Positions 6,981 through 14,643 are shown, counted from the first letter of the stretch. The stretch is DNA of 16,451 nt from BOG-933 sp037147415 (GCA_037147415.1 JBAWVF010000080.1:1-16451), one strand, 5' to 3'. Numbers and translations are program-made. The notes: generated by a model not told the origin, from the letters alone.

Positions 6981-7223
6981 ATGATTAAAAAATATCATGA
7001 CAAAACCGATAGCCTCTATGTCGTCATACGCGACATTCCGGCAGTTGATACAGTTGAATACATGGAAGATGTCATGGTCGACCTGGGTGACGACGGCATG
7101 GCTGTCGGATATGATATACAATTTTCTTCGGATCACAAAGATATTATTGACATGATTGAACGAGGCGAGATGAAATATTATCCAAAACAAACAATGTCAC
7201 AGGTTCAATTCGGCGTTCGCTAA
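6981..7223 (+). CDS. DUF2283 family protein; possible antitoxin-like partner
   Basis: An 80-aa protein. Its core matches DUF2283: IKKYHDKTDSLYVVIRDIP, then VEYMEDVMVDLGDDGMAVGYDIQFSS, the usual pattern of a Lys-Tyr-Asp start, an ALYI-like strand and a V-D-x-D-x-x-G-x-x-V-G-x-E/D turn. Family function is unknown. The ATG at 6981 places the family core at the N-terminus and has AGG six bases upstream. ATGs at 6960 and 6963 are also in frame and would overlap the upstream stop, which would allow coupling, so seven extra residues are possible. A C-terminal extension (IIDMIERGEMKYYPKQ) goes beyond the core. The region is AT-rich (19 of 60 G+C by hand count at 7141-7200). It forms a two-gene module with the preceding gene. 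Confidence 0.85.
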   Translation: MIKKYHDKTDSLYVVIRDIPAVDTVEYMEDVMVDLGDDGMAVGYDIQFSSDHKDIIDMIERGEMKYYPKQTMSQVQFGVR

Positions 7224-7256
7224 TCTTTTCCCTTCAACCCCCCCGGTGAGTTTTTC

Positions 7257-7535
7257 ATGAGTTCAGAATCGATCGAAGTTCGTCGCAAACGATTGCGCTT
7301 CCGGGCGTGGCATCGTGGCATGCGTGAGTCCGATTTGCTGCTCGGTAACTTTGCCGACACGCATATCGGCGACTTTTCCACGGAACAGCTCGACCGGTTC
7401 GAGGCGCTGCTGGAACTGGCCGACGCCGATATCTATAATTGGTATGCCGGGCGCGAGCCGGTGCCGCCGGAATTCGATCACGACGTGATGGCGGTGCTGA
7501 AGGCGTTCCGTATCACCGACACTTCTCAGAATTGA
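7257..7535 (+). CDS. sdhE: Succinate dehydrogenase assembly factor SdhE (flavinator, YgfY/Sdh5 family)
   Basis: A 92-aa helical cytoplasmic protein that helps attach FAD covalently to the SdhA flavoprotein. The hallmark RGMRE motif (residues about 21-25, in WHRGMRESDLLLG) is intact, followed by the acidic helices FSTEQLDRFEALLELADADIYNWYAGREPVP typical of the family. Length is normal. The Shine-Dalgarno GGTGAG is six bases before the ATG. It starts 33 bases after the DUF2283 stop, and mfd begins ten bases after its own stop, so sdhE and mfd look like one transcription unit. G+C content returns to that of the surrounding genes here. Confidence 0.95.
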   Translation: MSSESIEVRRKRLRFRAWHRGMRESDLLLGNFADTHIGDFSTEQLDRFEALLELADADIYNWYAGREPVPPEFDHDVMAVLKAFRITDTSQN

Positions 7536-7545
7536 ACCGATTTCC

Positions 7546-10500
7546 TTGCTGAAATTTGATCTTACGCCGGGTCGCTCCGCCCGCTTGACGATCGGCGGCG
7601 CGCCCGAGGGCCAAGATGCCCGGGTGCTGGTGGAACTGGCGACGAAAGCCGGCCCGGCCGGTCTGCTTCATGTCGCCAGCGACGATGACCGCGCCGCCCG
7701 GCTGGCCGAGGCGCTGGCCTTTTTTGCGCCCGAGCTGGAGGTGTTGTCCTTCCCAGCCTGGGACTGCCTGCCCTATGACCGGGTGTCACCCAACGGCAGC
7801 TTCGTGGCTCGGCGTATCGCCACCTTGGCCCGCTTGCTGGAGCCGACCAAAGCCGACACCAAACGCGTGGTGCTGACCACGGTCGCGGCGATCATGCAAC
7901 GGGTGCCGCCGCGTGGCGCGCTCCGTCATGCCAGCTTTCGCGCAGCGATCGGGGACCGGGTCGATATCGAACAGCTTCAGAAATATCTGGCCCATAACGG
8001 CTATAACCGGGCACAGACGGTGCGCGAACCGGGCGAGTTCGCGGTACGCGGCGGCATTATCGACCTGTTCCCGCCCGGAACCGAGGAACCGCTTCGACTC
8101 GATTTATTCGGCGACGAGCTGGACGCGGTCCGGGTGTTCGACCCGCTGACCCAACGCACCAGCGAAAAGCGCACCCGGATCGATTTGCAGCCGATGGCCG
8201 AGTATGTGCTGGATGAACCCTCGATCCAGCGTTTCCGCAGCGGTTATCGCGAACTGTTCGGCGCCGTCACCGGCCAAGACCCGCTTTATGAGGCGATCAG
8301 TGCCGGGCGCAAGCATCCCGGCATGGAGCACTGGCTACCGCTGTTCCACCCGCGCCTGGAAACGCTGTCGGACTATATGCCCTCGGCAATCCTCAGCCTC
8401 GACCCCGGCACCGACGAGGCGCGCGATGCCCGAATTGCGCAGATTGCCGATTTCTACGACGCCCGCCGCGCGTTGCGCGCCGCCGAAAAAGCCGCCAATG
8501 CTCCGGCCTATAAGCCGCTGCCGTCCGACCGGCTTTATCTGGGCGCGGAAGAGTGGGAGCTGATCACCTCCTGCCATGCGGTCGCCCCGCTGTCACCGTT
8601 TGCATTGCCGCCCGGCCTGATCGGGCAGATTGACGCGGGCGGACGGCGCGGCCATGATTTCGTCGAGGCGCGCGCACGGCCCGATCTCAACGTGTTCGAC
8701 GCGGTGCACGAGCATATCGTCGATCTGGCCAAAGCCGGCCGGCGGGTGATGGTTGCGGCCTATAGCCCCGGCTCGCGCGATCGTTTGCTGTCGGTGCTGA
8801 GCGATCACGGCATCGAGGGCTTGGAGCCGGTCGAGAATTGGACCGAGGCCAAACGCTGCGGCCGCGGTACGCTGGCCATGATCGTGCTCGGGATCGAGCA
8901 CGGCTTCGTCGCGCCCGACTTGGCGGTTGTCACCGAACAGGACATTCTGGGCGATCGGCTGGCCCGCCCGCCTAAGAAGAAACGGCGCGCCGCGAACTTC
9001 ATCGCGGAATCCTCCAGTCTCAATCCCGGCGACTTCGTCGTCCATGTCGAATACGGCATCGGCAAGTATGACGGGCTGGAAACCGTCAGCGTGACCGGGG
9101 CGCCGCACGACTGCCTGCGCATTATTTATGACGGCAACGAGAAGCTGTTTGTCCCGGTCGAAAATATCGAAATGCTGTCGCGCTACGGCTCGGAAGAGGC
9201 CGGCGCGCAACTCGACCGGCTGGGCGGCAGCGCATGGCAAGGCCGCAAGGCCCGGGTCAAGAAGCGGCTCAAGGACATGGCCGACGCCCTGCTCCGCATC
9301 GCCGCCGAGCGCGAATTGCGCCGCGGCGAGTCGCTGACCGCGCCCGAGGGGCTTTACGCGGAATTCGCCGCCCGCTTCCCCTATCCCGAAACCGAAGACC
9401 AGTTGACCGCGATTGCCGATGTCATGGCCGATATGGCGTCGGGACGGCCGATGGACCGGTTGGTGTGCGGCGATGCCGGCTTCGGCAAGACTGAGATCGC
9501 CTTGCGCGCCGCCTTTGTCGCGGCACTCTCGGGCCAGCAAGTCGCGGTGGTGGTGCCGACCACCTTGCTCGCGCGTCAGCATTATCGCAACTTTTGCAAC
9601 CGCTTCGAAGGTCTGCCGATTCAGGTCGAGATGCTGTCGCGCCTGACCACCGCCAAGGACGCCGCCCGGGCCAAAAAAGGCTTGGACGAGGGCACGGTTG
9701 ATATCGTGGTTGGCACTCATGCGTTACTGGCGAAAGGAATTCGGTTCAAGCGGCTCGGGTTGGTCGTGGTGGACGAGGAACAGCATTTCGGGGTCAAGCA
9801 AAAAGAGCGGCTGAAAGAACTGCGCGCCAATGTCCATGTCCTGACCCTGACCGCCACCCCGATTCCGCGCACGTTGCAATTGGCGCTTTCGGGCGTACGC
9901 GAACTGACCATTATTGCAACACCTCCGGTTGACCGGCTGGCGATCCGGACCTTCGTGTTGCCCTACGACCCGGTGGTGATCCGCGAGGCGATCCTGCGCG
10001 AGCATTATCGCGGCGGTCAGACCTTCTATGTCTGCCCGCGCATCGAAGATTTAACCAAGGTCTCCGAGGGCATTCGCGAGCTGGTGCCCGAAGTTAAACT
10101 GGTCACGGCTCATGGTCAGATGGCGGCGTCCGAGCTTGAAGAAGTGATGACCGCCTTCGACGACCGGACCTATGATGTCTTGCTGGCGACTAATATTATT
10201 GAATCCGGGCTGGATATTCCAAACGCGAATACCATGATTATTCACCGCTCCGATTTGTTCGGGCTGGCACAGCTTTATCAGTTGCGTGGGCGAATCGGCC
10301 GGTCCAAAGTCCGCGGCTATGCCTATCTGACCTATGCCCCCAAGGGCCAATTGTCCGAGACCGCCCGCCAGCGCCTGCATGTGATCGAAACCCTGGACAG
10401 TTTGGGCGCCGGCTTCCAGTTGGCCTCGCACGACATGGATATTCGCGGCGCCGGCAATCTGTTGGGCGAAGAACAGTCCGGCCATATCAAAGAAGTCGGG

Positions 10501-11028
10501 GTCGAGCTGTACCAGCATATGCTGGAAGAGGCGGTGGCAACGGCCCGCTCGGGCGCCGGCGAGGCGGTCGAAGCCGAGCGTTGGACCCCGCAAATCAATC
10601 TGGGTATGCCGGTTTTGATTCCGGATACTTACGTCGCCGATCTGGCGGTAAGACTAGCGCTTTACCGTCGGATTGCCGAGCTGTCCGACCGCGCCGAAAT
10701 CGACGCTTTCGCTGCCGAAATGATCGACCGTTTCGGCAAACTGCCCGCCGAGGTTGACAATCTCTTGCAAGTGGTCGCGATCAAGCAGTTGTGCCGGAGC
10801 GCCGGTATCGAGCGGGTGGACGCCGGTCCCAAGGGTACTATTCTGACTTTCCACAACAACAATTTCACCCGCCCGGACCGATTGGTGACGTGGTTGGCCA
10901 AGCAGGCGGGCACGGTCAAGCTCCGTCCCGATCACAAGCTGGTTTCACTACGCGCGCGCGAAACCCCGGAACTGCGGTTGAAGGACACGCTGAAGCTGAT
11001 GAAGGATATTGCGGCGCTAACGACCTGA
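7546..11028 (+). CDS. mfd: Transcription-repair coupling factor Mfd
   Basis: An 1160-aa ATP-driven DNA translocase that displaces stalled RNA polymerase and recruits UvrA for repair of the transcribed strand. The N-terminal UvrB-like module is present (FPAWDCLPYDRVSPN, about residues 65-80; GGIIDLFPPG). The RNA-polymerase-interacting CarD-like domain lies at about 490-575 (GDFVVHVEYGIGKYDGL). The helicase core has Walker A GDAGFGKT at 642-649 (Ala where Val is more common), DEEQ at 743-746, TATPIPRTLQLAL, and QLRGRIGRS at 912-920. The C-terminal TRCF domain starts near 1017. Full length for the family. The start is a TTG at 7546 with no clear Shine-Dalgarno and no better in-frame ATG or GTG nearby; coupling to sdhE termination ten bases upstream would explain this. 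The end overlaps the convergent glycosyltransferase by 12 bases. Confidence 0.98.
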   Translation: MLKFDLTPGRSARLTIGGAPEGQDARVLVELATKAGPAGLLHVASDDDRAARLAEALAFFAPELEVLSFPAWDCLPYDRVSPNGSFVARRIATLARLLEPTKADTKRVVLTTVAAIMQRVPPRGALRHASFRAAIGDRVDIEQLQKYLAHNGYNRAQTVREPGEFAVRGGIIDLFPPGTEEPLRLDLFGDELDAVRVFDPLTQRTSEKRTRIDLQPMAEYVLDEPSIQRFRSGYRELFGAVTGQDPLYEAISAGRKHPGMEHWLPLFHPRLETLSDYMPSAILSLDPGTDEARDARIAQIADFYDARRALRAAEKAANAPAYKPLPSDRLYLGAEEWELITSCHAVAPLSPFALPPGLIGQIDAGGRRGHDFVEARARPDLNVFDAVHEHIVDLAKAGRRVMVAAYSPGSRDRLLSVLSDHGIEGLEPVENWTEAKRCGRGTLAMIVLGIEHGFVAPDLAVVTEQDILGDRLARPPKKKRRAANFIAESSSLNPGDFVVHVEYGIGKYDGLETVSVTGAPHDCLRIIYDGNEKLFVPVENIEMLSRYGSEEAGAQLDRLGGSAWQGRKARVKKRLKDMADALLRIAAERELRRGESLTAPEGLYAEFAARFPYPETEDQLTAIADVMADMASGRPMDRLVCGDAGFGKTEIALRAAFVAALSGQQVAVVVPTTLLARQHYRNFCNRFEGLPIQVEMLSRLTTAKDAARAKKGLDEGTVDIVVGTHALLAKGIRFKRLGLVVVDEEQHFGVKQKERLKELRANVHVLTLTATPIPRTLQLALSGVRELTIIATPPVDRLAIRTFVLPYDPVVIREAILREHYRGGQTFYVCPRIEDLTKVSEGIRELVPEVKLVTAHGQMAASELEEVMTAFDDRTYDVLLATNIIESGLDIPNANTMIIHRSDLFGLAQLYQLRGRIGRSKVRGYAYLTYAPKGQLSETARQRLHVIETLDSLGAGFQLASHDMDIRGAGNLLGEEQSGHIKEVGVELYQHMLEEAVATARSGAGEAVEAERWTPQINLGMPVLIPDTYVADLAVRLALYRRIAELSDRAEIDAFAAEMIDRFGKLPAEVDNLLQVVAIKQLCRSAGIERVDAGPKGTILTFHNNNFTRPDRLVTWLAKQAGTVKLRPDHKLVSLRARETPELRLKDTLKLMKDIAALTT

Positions 11029-11973
11029 GCGCCGCCACAAATCGCCGGCCGCGGTGACGACTGTTTCGATCGCGAGACTATCCATCAGCGTGTCCGTGGT
11101 CTTGGGGTCATAGCCCGGCCCCCAGACCAGATCACGGTAGGGAATCGCGGTGCCGGCAACCGCGCAATGTCGGCCCCACGGCGCATAATGCTCGGGCCGG
11201 CTCGGGCCGAACAGGCCGAGCGTCGGGATGCCGACCGCCGCCGCGATATGCATCAACCCCGAGTCGTTGCCGATAAAGAGCGCACACCGTTCCAGACAGG
11301 CCCCGGCGACCAAAGGATCGGTCCGGCCGACCAGATCGATCCGGCGGGACGGCGCGATCGCCTCCAACACCGGGCGCGCCTGCTCGCGTTCACCCTCGGC
11401 CGCCAGCACCGCCACCCGCGCCCCCGGCAACAAACCCGCCGGCCCGGTCAAAATTGCGATCAGAGCGGCAAAGCGCTCGGCCCGCCAAGTCTTACCCCGC
11501 CAATTGGCCGCCGGCCCCAGCGCCAACACCGGCCCCCCCTCGGGAATCAGCGCCCGCGCCGCCGCCCGGTCGGCGTCGGCAAACCACAGGCGCGGCGCCG
11601 GCACCCGCTCTTGCCCGAGCACCACGGCCAGATGCTCGACCCGGTGACAGGTCTCATCAAGCCGCGAGGCGATGATCCGCCGTCGAGCCGGCAGCAATCG
11701 GGACACCGCCGAGTTACGCAAATCGACGACCAAGTGCCAGAAGTCGCCGGCACAGCGCGCCCACAGCCCGACCCAATGCGCCGACCAGCGGCGTTTGCCG
11801 AAGGGAATCACCCGATCGAGCCCCGGCAACGCCCGAAACAAGGGCGCGGCAACCGGCCCGCACGCCACGGTAAAGCGCGCCTCGGGATAAAGCTCGGTCA
11901 GCCGGCCGAGCACACCGGTCGACAGCACGGCATCGCCCAGACGATTGGAGGTGATGAACAGAACCTTCGCCAT
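11017..11973 (-). CDS. Glycosyltransferase family 9 (heptosyltransferase-like)
   Basis: A 318-aa cytoplasmic/peripheral-membrane enzyme of the GT9 family, which transfers heptose or a related sugar from an ADP-sugar onto lipopolysaccharide core. The N-terminus MAKVLFITSNRLGDAVLSTGVL is the typical first Rossmann strand and GDxxxS/T loop. The C-terminal half has GPAANWRGKTWRAERFAAL and ALFIGNDSGLMHIAAAVGIPTLGLFGPSRPEHYAPWG, the classic nucleotide-sugar-binding region. The exact acceptor is unknown, and no other LPS genes are nearby. I prefer the ATG at 11973 (GGAAA upstream, family-like start) to a GTG at 11988. It is transcribed against mfd and shares 12 bases with it. It is divergent from ygfZ. 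Confidence 0.92.
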   Translation of the reverse strand: MAKVLFITSNRLGDAVLSTGVLGRLTELYPEARFTVACGPVAAPLFRALPGLDRVIPFGKRRWSAHWVGLWARCAGDFWHLVVDLRNSAVSRLLPARRRIIASRLDETCHRVEHLAVVLGQERVPAPRLWFADADRAAARALIPEGGPVLALGPAANWRGKTWRAERFAALIAILTGPAGLLPGARVAVLAAEGEREQARPVLEAIAPSRRIDLVGRTDPLVAGACLERCALFIGNDSGLMHIAAAVGIPTLGLFGPSRPEHYAPWGRHCAVAGTAIPYRDLVWGPGYDPKTTDTLMDSLAIETVVTAAGDLWRRSGR

Positions 11974-12002
11974 ACTTTTTCCGGGCACAGTGCTATCTTC
12001 CG

Positions 12003-12031
12003 ACTATATAGCCGATCCGTACCCGCTTCAA
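12003..12031 (-). promoter_or_regulatory. Sigma-70-type promoter for the GT9 gene
   Basis: On the minus strand, TTGAAG (-35, 12031-12026, 4/6) and TATAGT (-10, 12008-12003, 5/6) are 17 bases apart. The expected start is near 11996, about 23 bases before the ATG at 11973. Confidence 0.5.
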
Positions 12032-12064
12032 CAACCGGAGCCCGCCTCCACCCCCCACCACCCG

Positions 12065-12131
12065 ATGAGTGGGGAGTATATAAGTGGAGAGACTATGAGC
12101 GGAGAAGATACATGAGCGGAGAAGATACATG
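12065..12131 (+). promoter_or_regulatory. ygfZ leader: chained start-codon repeats forming six-codon minicistrons
   Basis: Two exact 17-bp units, ATGAGCGGAGAAGATAC, lie at 12095-12111 and 12112-12128, directly before the ygfZ start at 12129, which itself is a diverged third unit (12 of 17 bases the same). A further diverged copy starts at 12065. The ATGs at 12095 and 12112 each open a six-codon frame, MSGEDT, whose TGA overlaps the next ATG as ATGA (TGA at 12113-12115 and 12130-12132). Each unit also carries GGAGAAG at Shine-Dalgarno distance from the next ATG. The ATG at 12065 is in frame with 12095 and would read MSGEYISGETMSGEDT. The repeat is directly visible; that it controls translation is inference. 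Confidence 0.75.
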
Positions 12132-12992
12132 AGTGGAATAGAGTCACCTGCCGTCGTCGCGCTGACCGATCGGGCCGTCTTACACCTTGGCGGCCCGGAA
12201 TGCGTCGGCTTTCTTCAAGGGTTGGTATCCAACGATATCAATGCGGTCAGTACCCGATGCTCGGTTTATGCGGCCTTGCTGACCCCGCAGGGACGCTATC
12301 TGCACGACTTTTTTGTCTCGAGCGCACCAACCGAAGCACCGGGCTTGTGGCTGGATGTCGAAGCGGCGCGCCGAGAGGATTTATTGACCCGGCTGCGCCG
12401 CTACCGGTTGCGCACTAAAGTCTCGTTCGAAGAAGATTCCGATGATTTTGCCGTGTGGGCCTGTTATGGCCCGGGTGCCTGCGCCACGCTCGGTCTGCCT
12501 GAGACAACGGGAGCGTCCACACCGTTTGCCGGTGGCATCGCCATGGTCGATCCGCGTTTGGCCGCGCTCGGGGCGCGGCTTCTGCTGCCGCGTTCGACCC
12601 GGCCCGACCTGACCGCCGGCACGATGGAAGACTATGATCTGTTGCGCCTGAGACTCGGCGTCCCCGAGAGCGGACGCGATCTGGTGCCTGAAAAATCTTT
12701 GTTACTTGAAAACAATCTGGATGTACTGAACGCGATCTCCTGGACCAAAGGATGTTATGTCGGACAGGAAGTCACCGCCCGCACCCGCTATCGGAAATTG
12801 GTCCGCCGCCGGCTTTACCCGGTCCGGGTTGAAGGCCCGTTACCGCCCGCCGGCACACCGATACTCTGCGGTGATAAACCCGTCGGCAAGATTCGCTCTG
12901 GCCGCGGAACGCTGGCGCTGGCGCTGCTAAACCTGGACCGGGAAACGTCAGCCGAGCCGCTGACCGCCGGTGCTGCGACTGTAATTATCTAA
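12129..12992 (+). CDS. ygfZ: YgfZ/GcvT-like folate-binding protein for Fe-S cluster enzymes
   Basis: A 287-aa protein of the YgfZ (IBA57/COG0354) family, related to the T protein of glycine cleavage; it binds tetrahydrofolate and supports assembly or repair of certain Fe-S enzymes. The diagnostic KGCYVGQE motif is at residues 207-214, with the essential Cys209, followed by VTARTRYRKLVRRRL. The N-terminal GcvT-like part shows FLQGLVSNDIN and YAALLTPQGRYLHDFFV. The start at 12129 is fixed by GGAGAAG upstream and by homology at VVALTDRAVLHLGG. It is preceded by the 17-bp start-codon repeat. No promoter with good spacing was found on this strand. No terminator follows. Confidence 0.95.
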   Translation: MSGIESPAVVALTDRAVLHLGGPECVGFLQGLVSNDINAVSTRCSVYAALLTPQGRYLHDFFVSSAPTEAPGLWLDVEAARREDLLTRLRRYRLRTKVSFEEDSDDFAVWACYGPGACATLGLPETTGASTPFAGGIAMVDPRLAALGARLLLPRSTRPDLTAGTMEDYDLLRLRLGVPESGRDLVPEKSLLLENNLDVLNAISWTKGCYVGQEVTARTRYRKLVRRRLYPVRVEGPLPPAGTPILCGDKPVGKIRSGRGTLALALLNLDRETSAEPLTAGAATVII

Positions 12993-13040
12993 AAAGCCGA
13001 AGGTATTTTGTATAAGCCCCGGTAATTACTGTATTTATTT

Positions 13041-13059
13041 CTGCGACATTCTGTCGCAG
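13041..13059. promoter_or_regulatory. 19-bp palindrome upstream of an unknown gene (possible operator)
   Basis: CTGCGACA-ttc-TGTCGCAG: perfect 8-base arms around a 3-base centre. No T-run follows on either strand, so it is a poor terminator for ygfZ. A TATGAT -10-like hexamer at 13072-13077 has only a poor -35 near 13049-13054, which would lie in the palindrome; binding of a regulator there is plausible but unproven. The remaining bases between 12993 and 13153 show no gene. Confidence 0.5.
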
Positions 13060-13153
13060 ACCTTCCGCTCTTATGATTTATTAACAAATCCGGCCCAAGA
13101 TCGCCTTATCACCCGCCAAGATGCACAGGCCAAGGGCGGTCAGGGAGACGCAA

Positions 13154-13567
13154 ATGCTCAGTATCGATACCTCGGATTGCTGGTTGGAAATCGGTGTCGG
13201 CAAGAATTTCGTCCGCTCCCTGGTCTGGCATTTTTCGCGCTTTCTCCGGGAAAACCCGCCCGCTTTCCCGGGTTCGAATCCCCTTGCCACCGAAACAATC
13301 GACCGGGAAGCCCGGCGCCTCGCCAGCCTGTTTGTTTCCGATATGCAGGACTATTTTCGCAAGAATCTAGCCGAAGCCTATGAAGCGCTCGAAAATCTCA
13401 GCTCCGAAGGCATTGTCGAGCTGTACCTTCAAGAAAATCTGGCAGACTTCGAAGACGATTATTTAAACAACCGGGCGGCGGGGGTTCAGGATGTCATCGG
13501 CGTGCCGCACATTGCCGTCGCCCCGCCGGAAAAGAGCGCCGTCAGCCCGGCCGCGCTTTGTCACTGA
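13154..13567 (+). CDS. Hypothetical protein, unknown family
   Basis: A 137-aa protein I do not recognise. It opens MLSIDTSDCWLEIGVGKNFVRSLVWHFSRFLRENPP. A predicted mainly helical, acidic middle follows (REARRLASLFVSDMQDYFRKNLAEAYEALENL, then IVELYLQENLADFEDDYLNNRA), and the protein ends in a Pro/Val/Ala-rich tail. There is no signal peptide or membrane helix. The ATG at 13154 is clearly supported by AGGGAG six bases upstream; an ATG at 13121 in the same frame lacks this. Normal GC-rich codon use supports a real gene. It converges on deoC with 14 bases between the stops. The 19-bp palindrome about 95 bases upstream may regulate it. The gene contains GGTTCGAATCC, which looks like a tRNA T-loop but is not part of a tRNA. 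Confidence 0.72.
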   Translation: MLSIDTSDCWLEIGVGKNFVRSLVWHFSRFLRENPPAFPGSNPLATETIDREARRLASLFVSDMQDYFRKNLAEAYEALENLSSEGIVELYLQENLADFEDDYLNNRAAGVQDVIGVPHIAVAPPEKSAVSPAALCH

Positions 13568-13581
13568 TCCTGATCGGAGAC

Positions 13582-14373
13582 TTAAAGAGCGACCAATAAA
13601 TTCTCGAGCAGTGCGCTTGAACCGAAGCGGAAATTGGCCGGTGAAGCCCAATCCGGCCCCATGATGGCATCGGCCAGAGCCAGATAGCGCGCGGTAGCCC
13701 CGAGATCCCGAATGCCGCCCGAGACCTTCAGTCCGGCCCGGTTGCCGCCATCGTGAATGACACCGAGCAGCACCGCCGCAGCCGACAAAGACGCGCCGGT
13801 GCTGTAGAAGCCGGTCGAGGTTTTGAGAAAATCAGCCCCGACCGCCAGCACGTCGCGCGCCGCTTCGGCCAGTTCCCCGGCCTTTCGGAAGCTGCCGGTT
13901 TCCATGATCACTTTAAGTGTTACATCCGGCCCGCACATGGCGCGACAGCCGATCACCGTCGCCAGCGCCTCGTCATGCTCCCCCGCCTGATACAGTCGAT
14001 AGGGAAAAACCAGATCGATTTCGTCCGCCCCCTCGGCCACCGCCCGCGCGGCCCCCTCCCCCGCCTTGGCCACGCCATCCTCGCCTGCGGGAAAATTGGC
14101 CACGGTGACCAGATGACAGGGATTACCGCACTCGGCCAGACACTCGCGCGCCATGGCGACAAAACGGGGCGGCACGCACACCGCCGCCACCCGGCCATAG
14201 GGTGTGTCGGCCCGCCGACATAAGGCTTGAATCATCTCCGCGTCGGCCGCCGGCTCCAAACAGGTCAGGTCAAGCAGCCGAAGCGCCCGCCGCGCCACCG
14301 TCGGCCCGGTCAAAAGCTCATGCTTTTCACATCGTTCGACCATGCTTGCCAGATTAGCGCCAAGCTCAATCAT
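13582..14373 (-). CDS. deoC: Deoxyribose-phosphate aldolase DeoC
   Basis: A 263-aa cytoplasmic class I aldolase that splits 2-deoxyribose-5-phosphate into glyceraldehyde-3-phosphate and acetaldehyde during deoxynucleoside breakdown. The catalytic set matches E. coli DeoC: Asp120 (EIDLVFPY), the Schiff-base Lys184 (FLKTSTGF) and Lys216 (LKVSGGIRD). Length is close to that of the E. coli enzyme, and the order and spacing of these residues follow it. The ATG at 14373 has AGGG upstream. No other deo genes (phosphorylase, phosphopentomutase) are in the window, so it stands alone here. It is divergent from the etf operon across 270 bases; I found no convincing promoter for it there. Confidence 0.96.
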   Translation of the reverse strand: MIELGANLASMVERCEKHELLTGPTVARRALRLLDLTCLEPAADAEMIQALCRRADTPYGRVAAVCVPPRFVAMARECLAECGNPCHLVTVANFPAGEDGVAKAGEGAARAVAEGADEIDLVFPYRLYQAGEHDEALATVIGCRAMCGPDVTLKVIMETGSFRKAGELAEAARDVLAVGADFLKTSTGFYSTGASLSAAAVLLGVIHDGGNRAGLKVSGGIRDLGATARYLALADAIMGPDWASPANFRFGSSALLENLLVAL

Positions 14374-14527
14374 AATGCCCTGCCTTCACTGTTTCCCGAC
14401 ACCGGGCCTGAACGGACGGCCCGACCATCGAAGCCGGGAAGCAATAGCACGGTCGAGGCAAGCGGGAGAACCCGGATCAAAGGATATAGAGGCCATGAGT
14501 GGCGATCTCGCCGCAGGGGCTGGCTGA

Positions 14528-14556
14528 TTGACAGAATTGTTTCCAAATCCTATGGT
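14528..14556 (+). promoter_or_regulatory. Sigma-70-type promoter for the etf operon
   Basis: A perfect TTGACA (-35, 14528-14533) and TATGGT (-10, 14551-14556, 4/6) are 17 bases apart. The expected start is near 14563, giving a leader of about 80 bases to the etfB ATG. The rest of the deoC-etfB gap (14374-14643) shows nothing else. Confidence 0.55.
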
Positions 14557-14643
14557 GCAAACAAGTTGCAGGGTGGTGAAGCCGCCCCGGCCATGTGTTT
14601 GTGCCTGACGTTTGCCGGTTCGAGCTGATTCGAAGGGTGTACG

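Noticed and set aside
8593..9720. Long minus-strand open frame of 375 codons
   Set aside because: It lies wholly inside mfd, whose domains and motifs are unambiguous; long antisense frames are expected in GC-rich DNA.
11167..12132. Plus-strand open frame of 321 codons ending in MSGEDT
   Set aside because: It is antisense to the GT9 gene and rich in Arg/Pro/Gln; only its last six codons matter, as part of the ygfZ leader repeat.
13268..13290. GGTTCGAATCC resembling a tRNA T-loop or phage attachment core
   Set aside because: The T-stem does not pair, no matching acceptor 5' strand lies upstream, no CCA end is present, and it sits in a supported reading frame.
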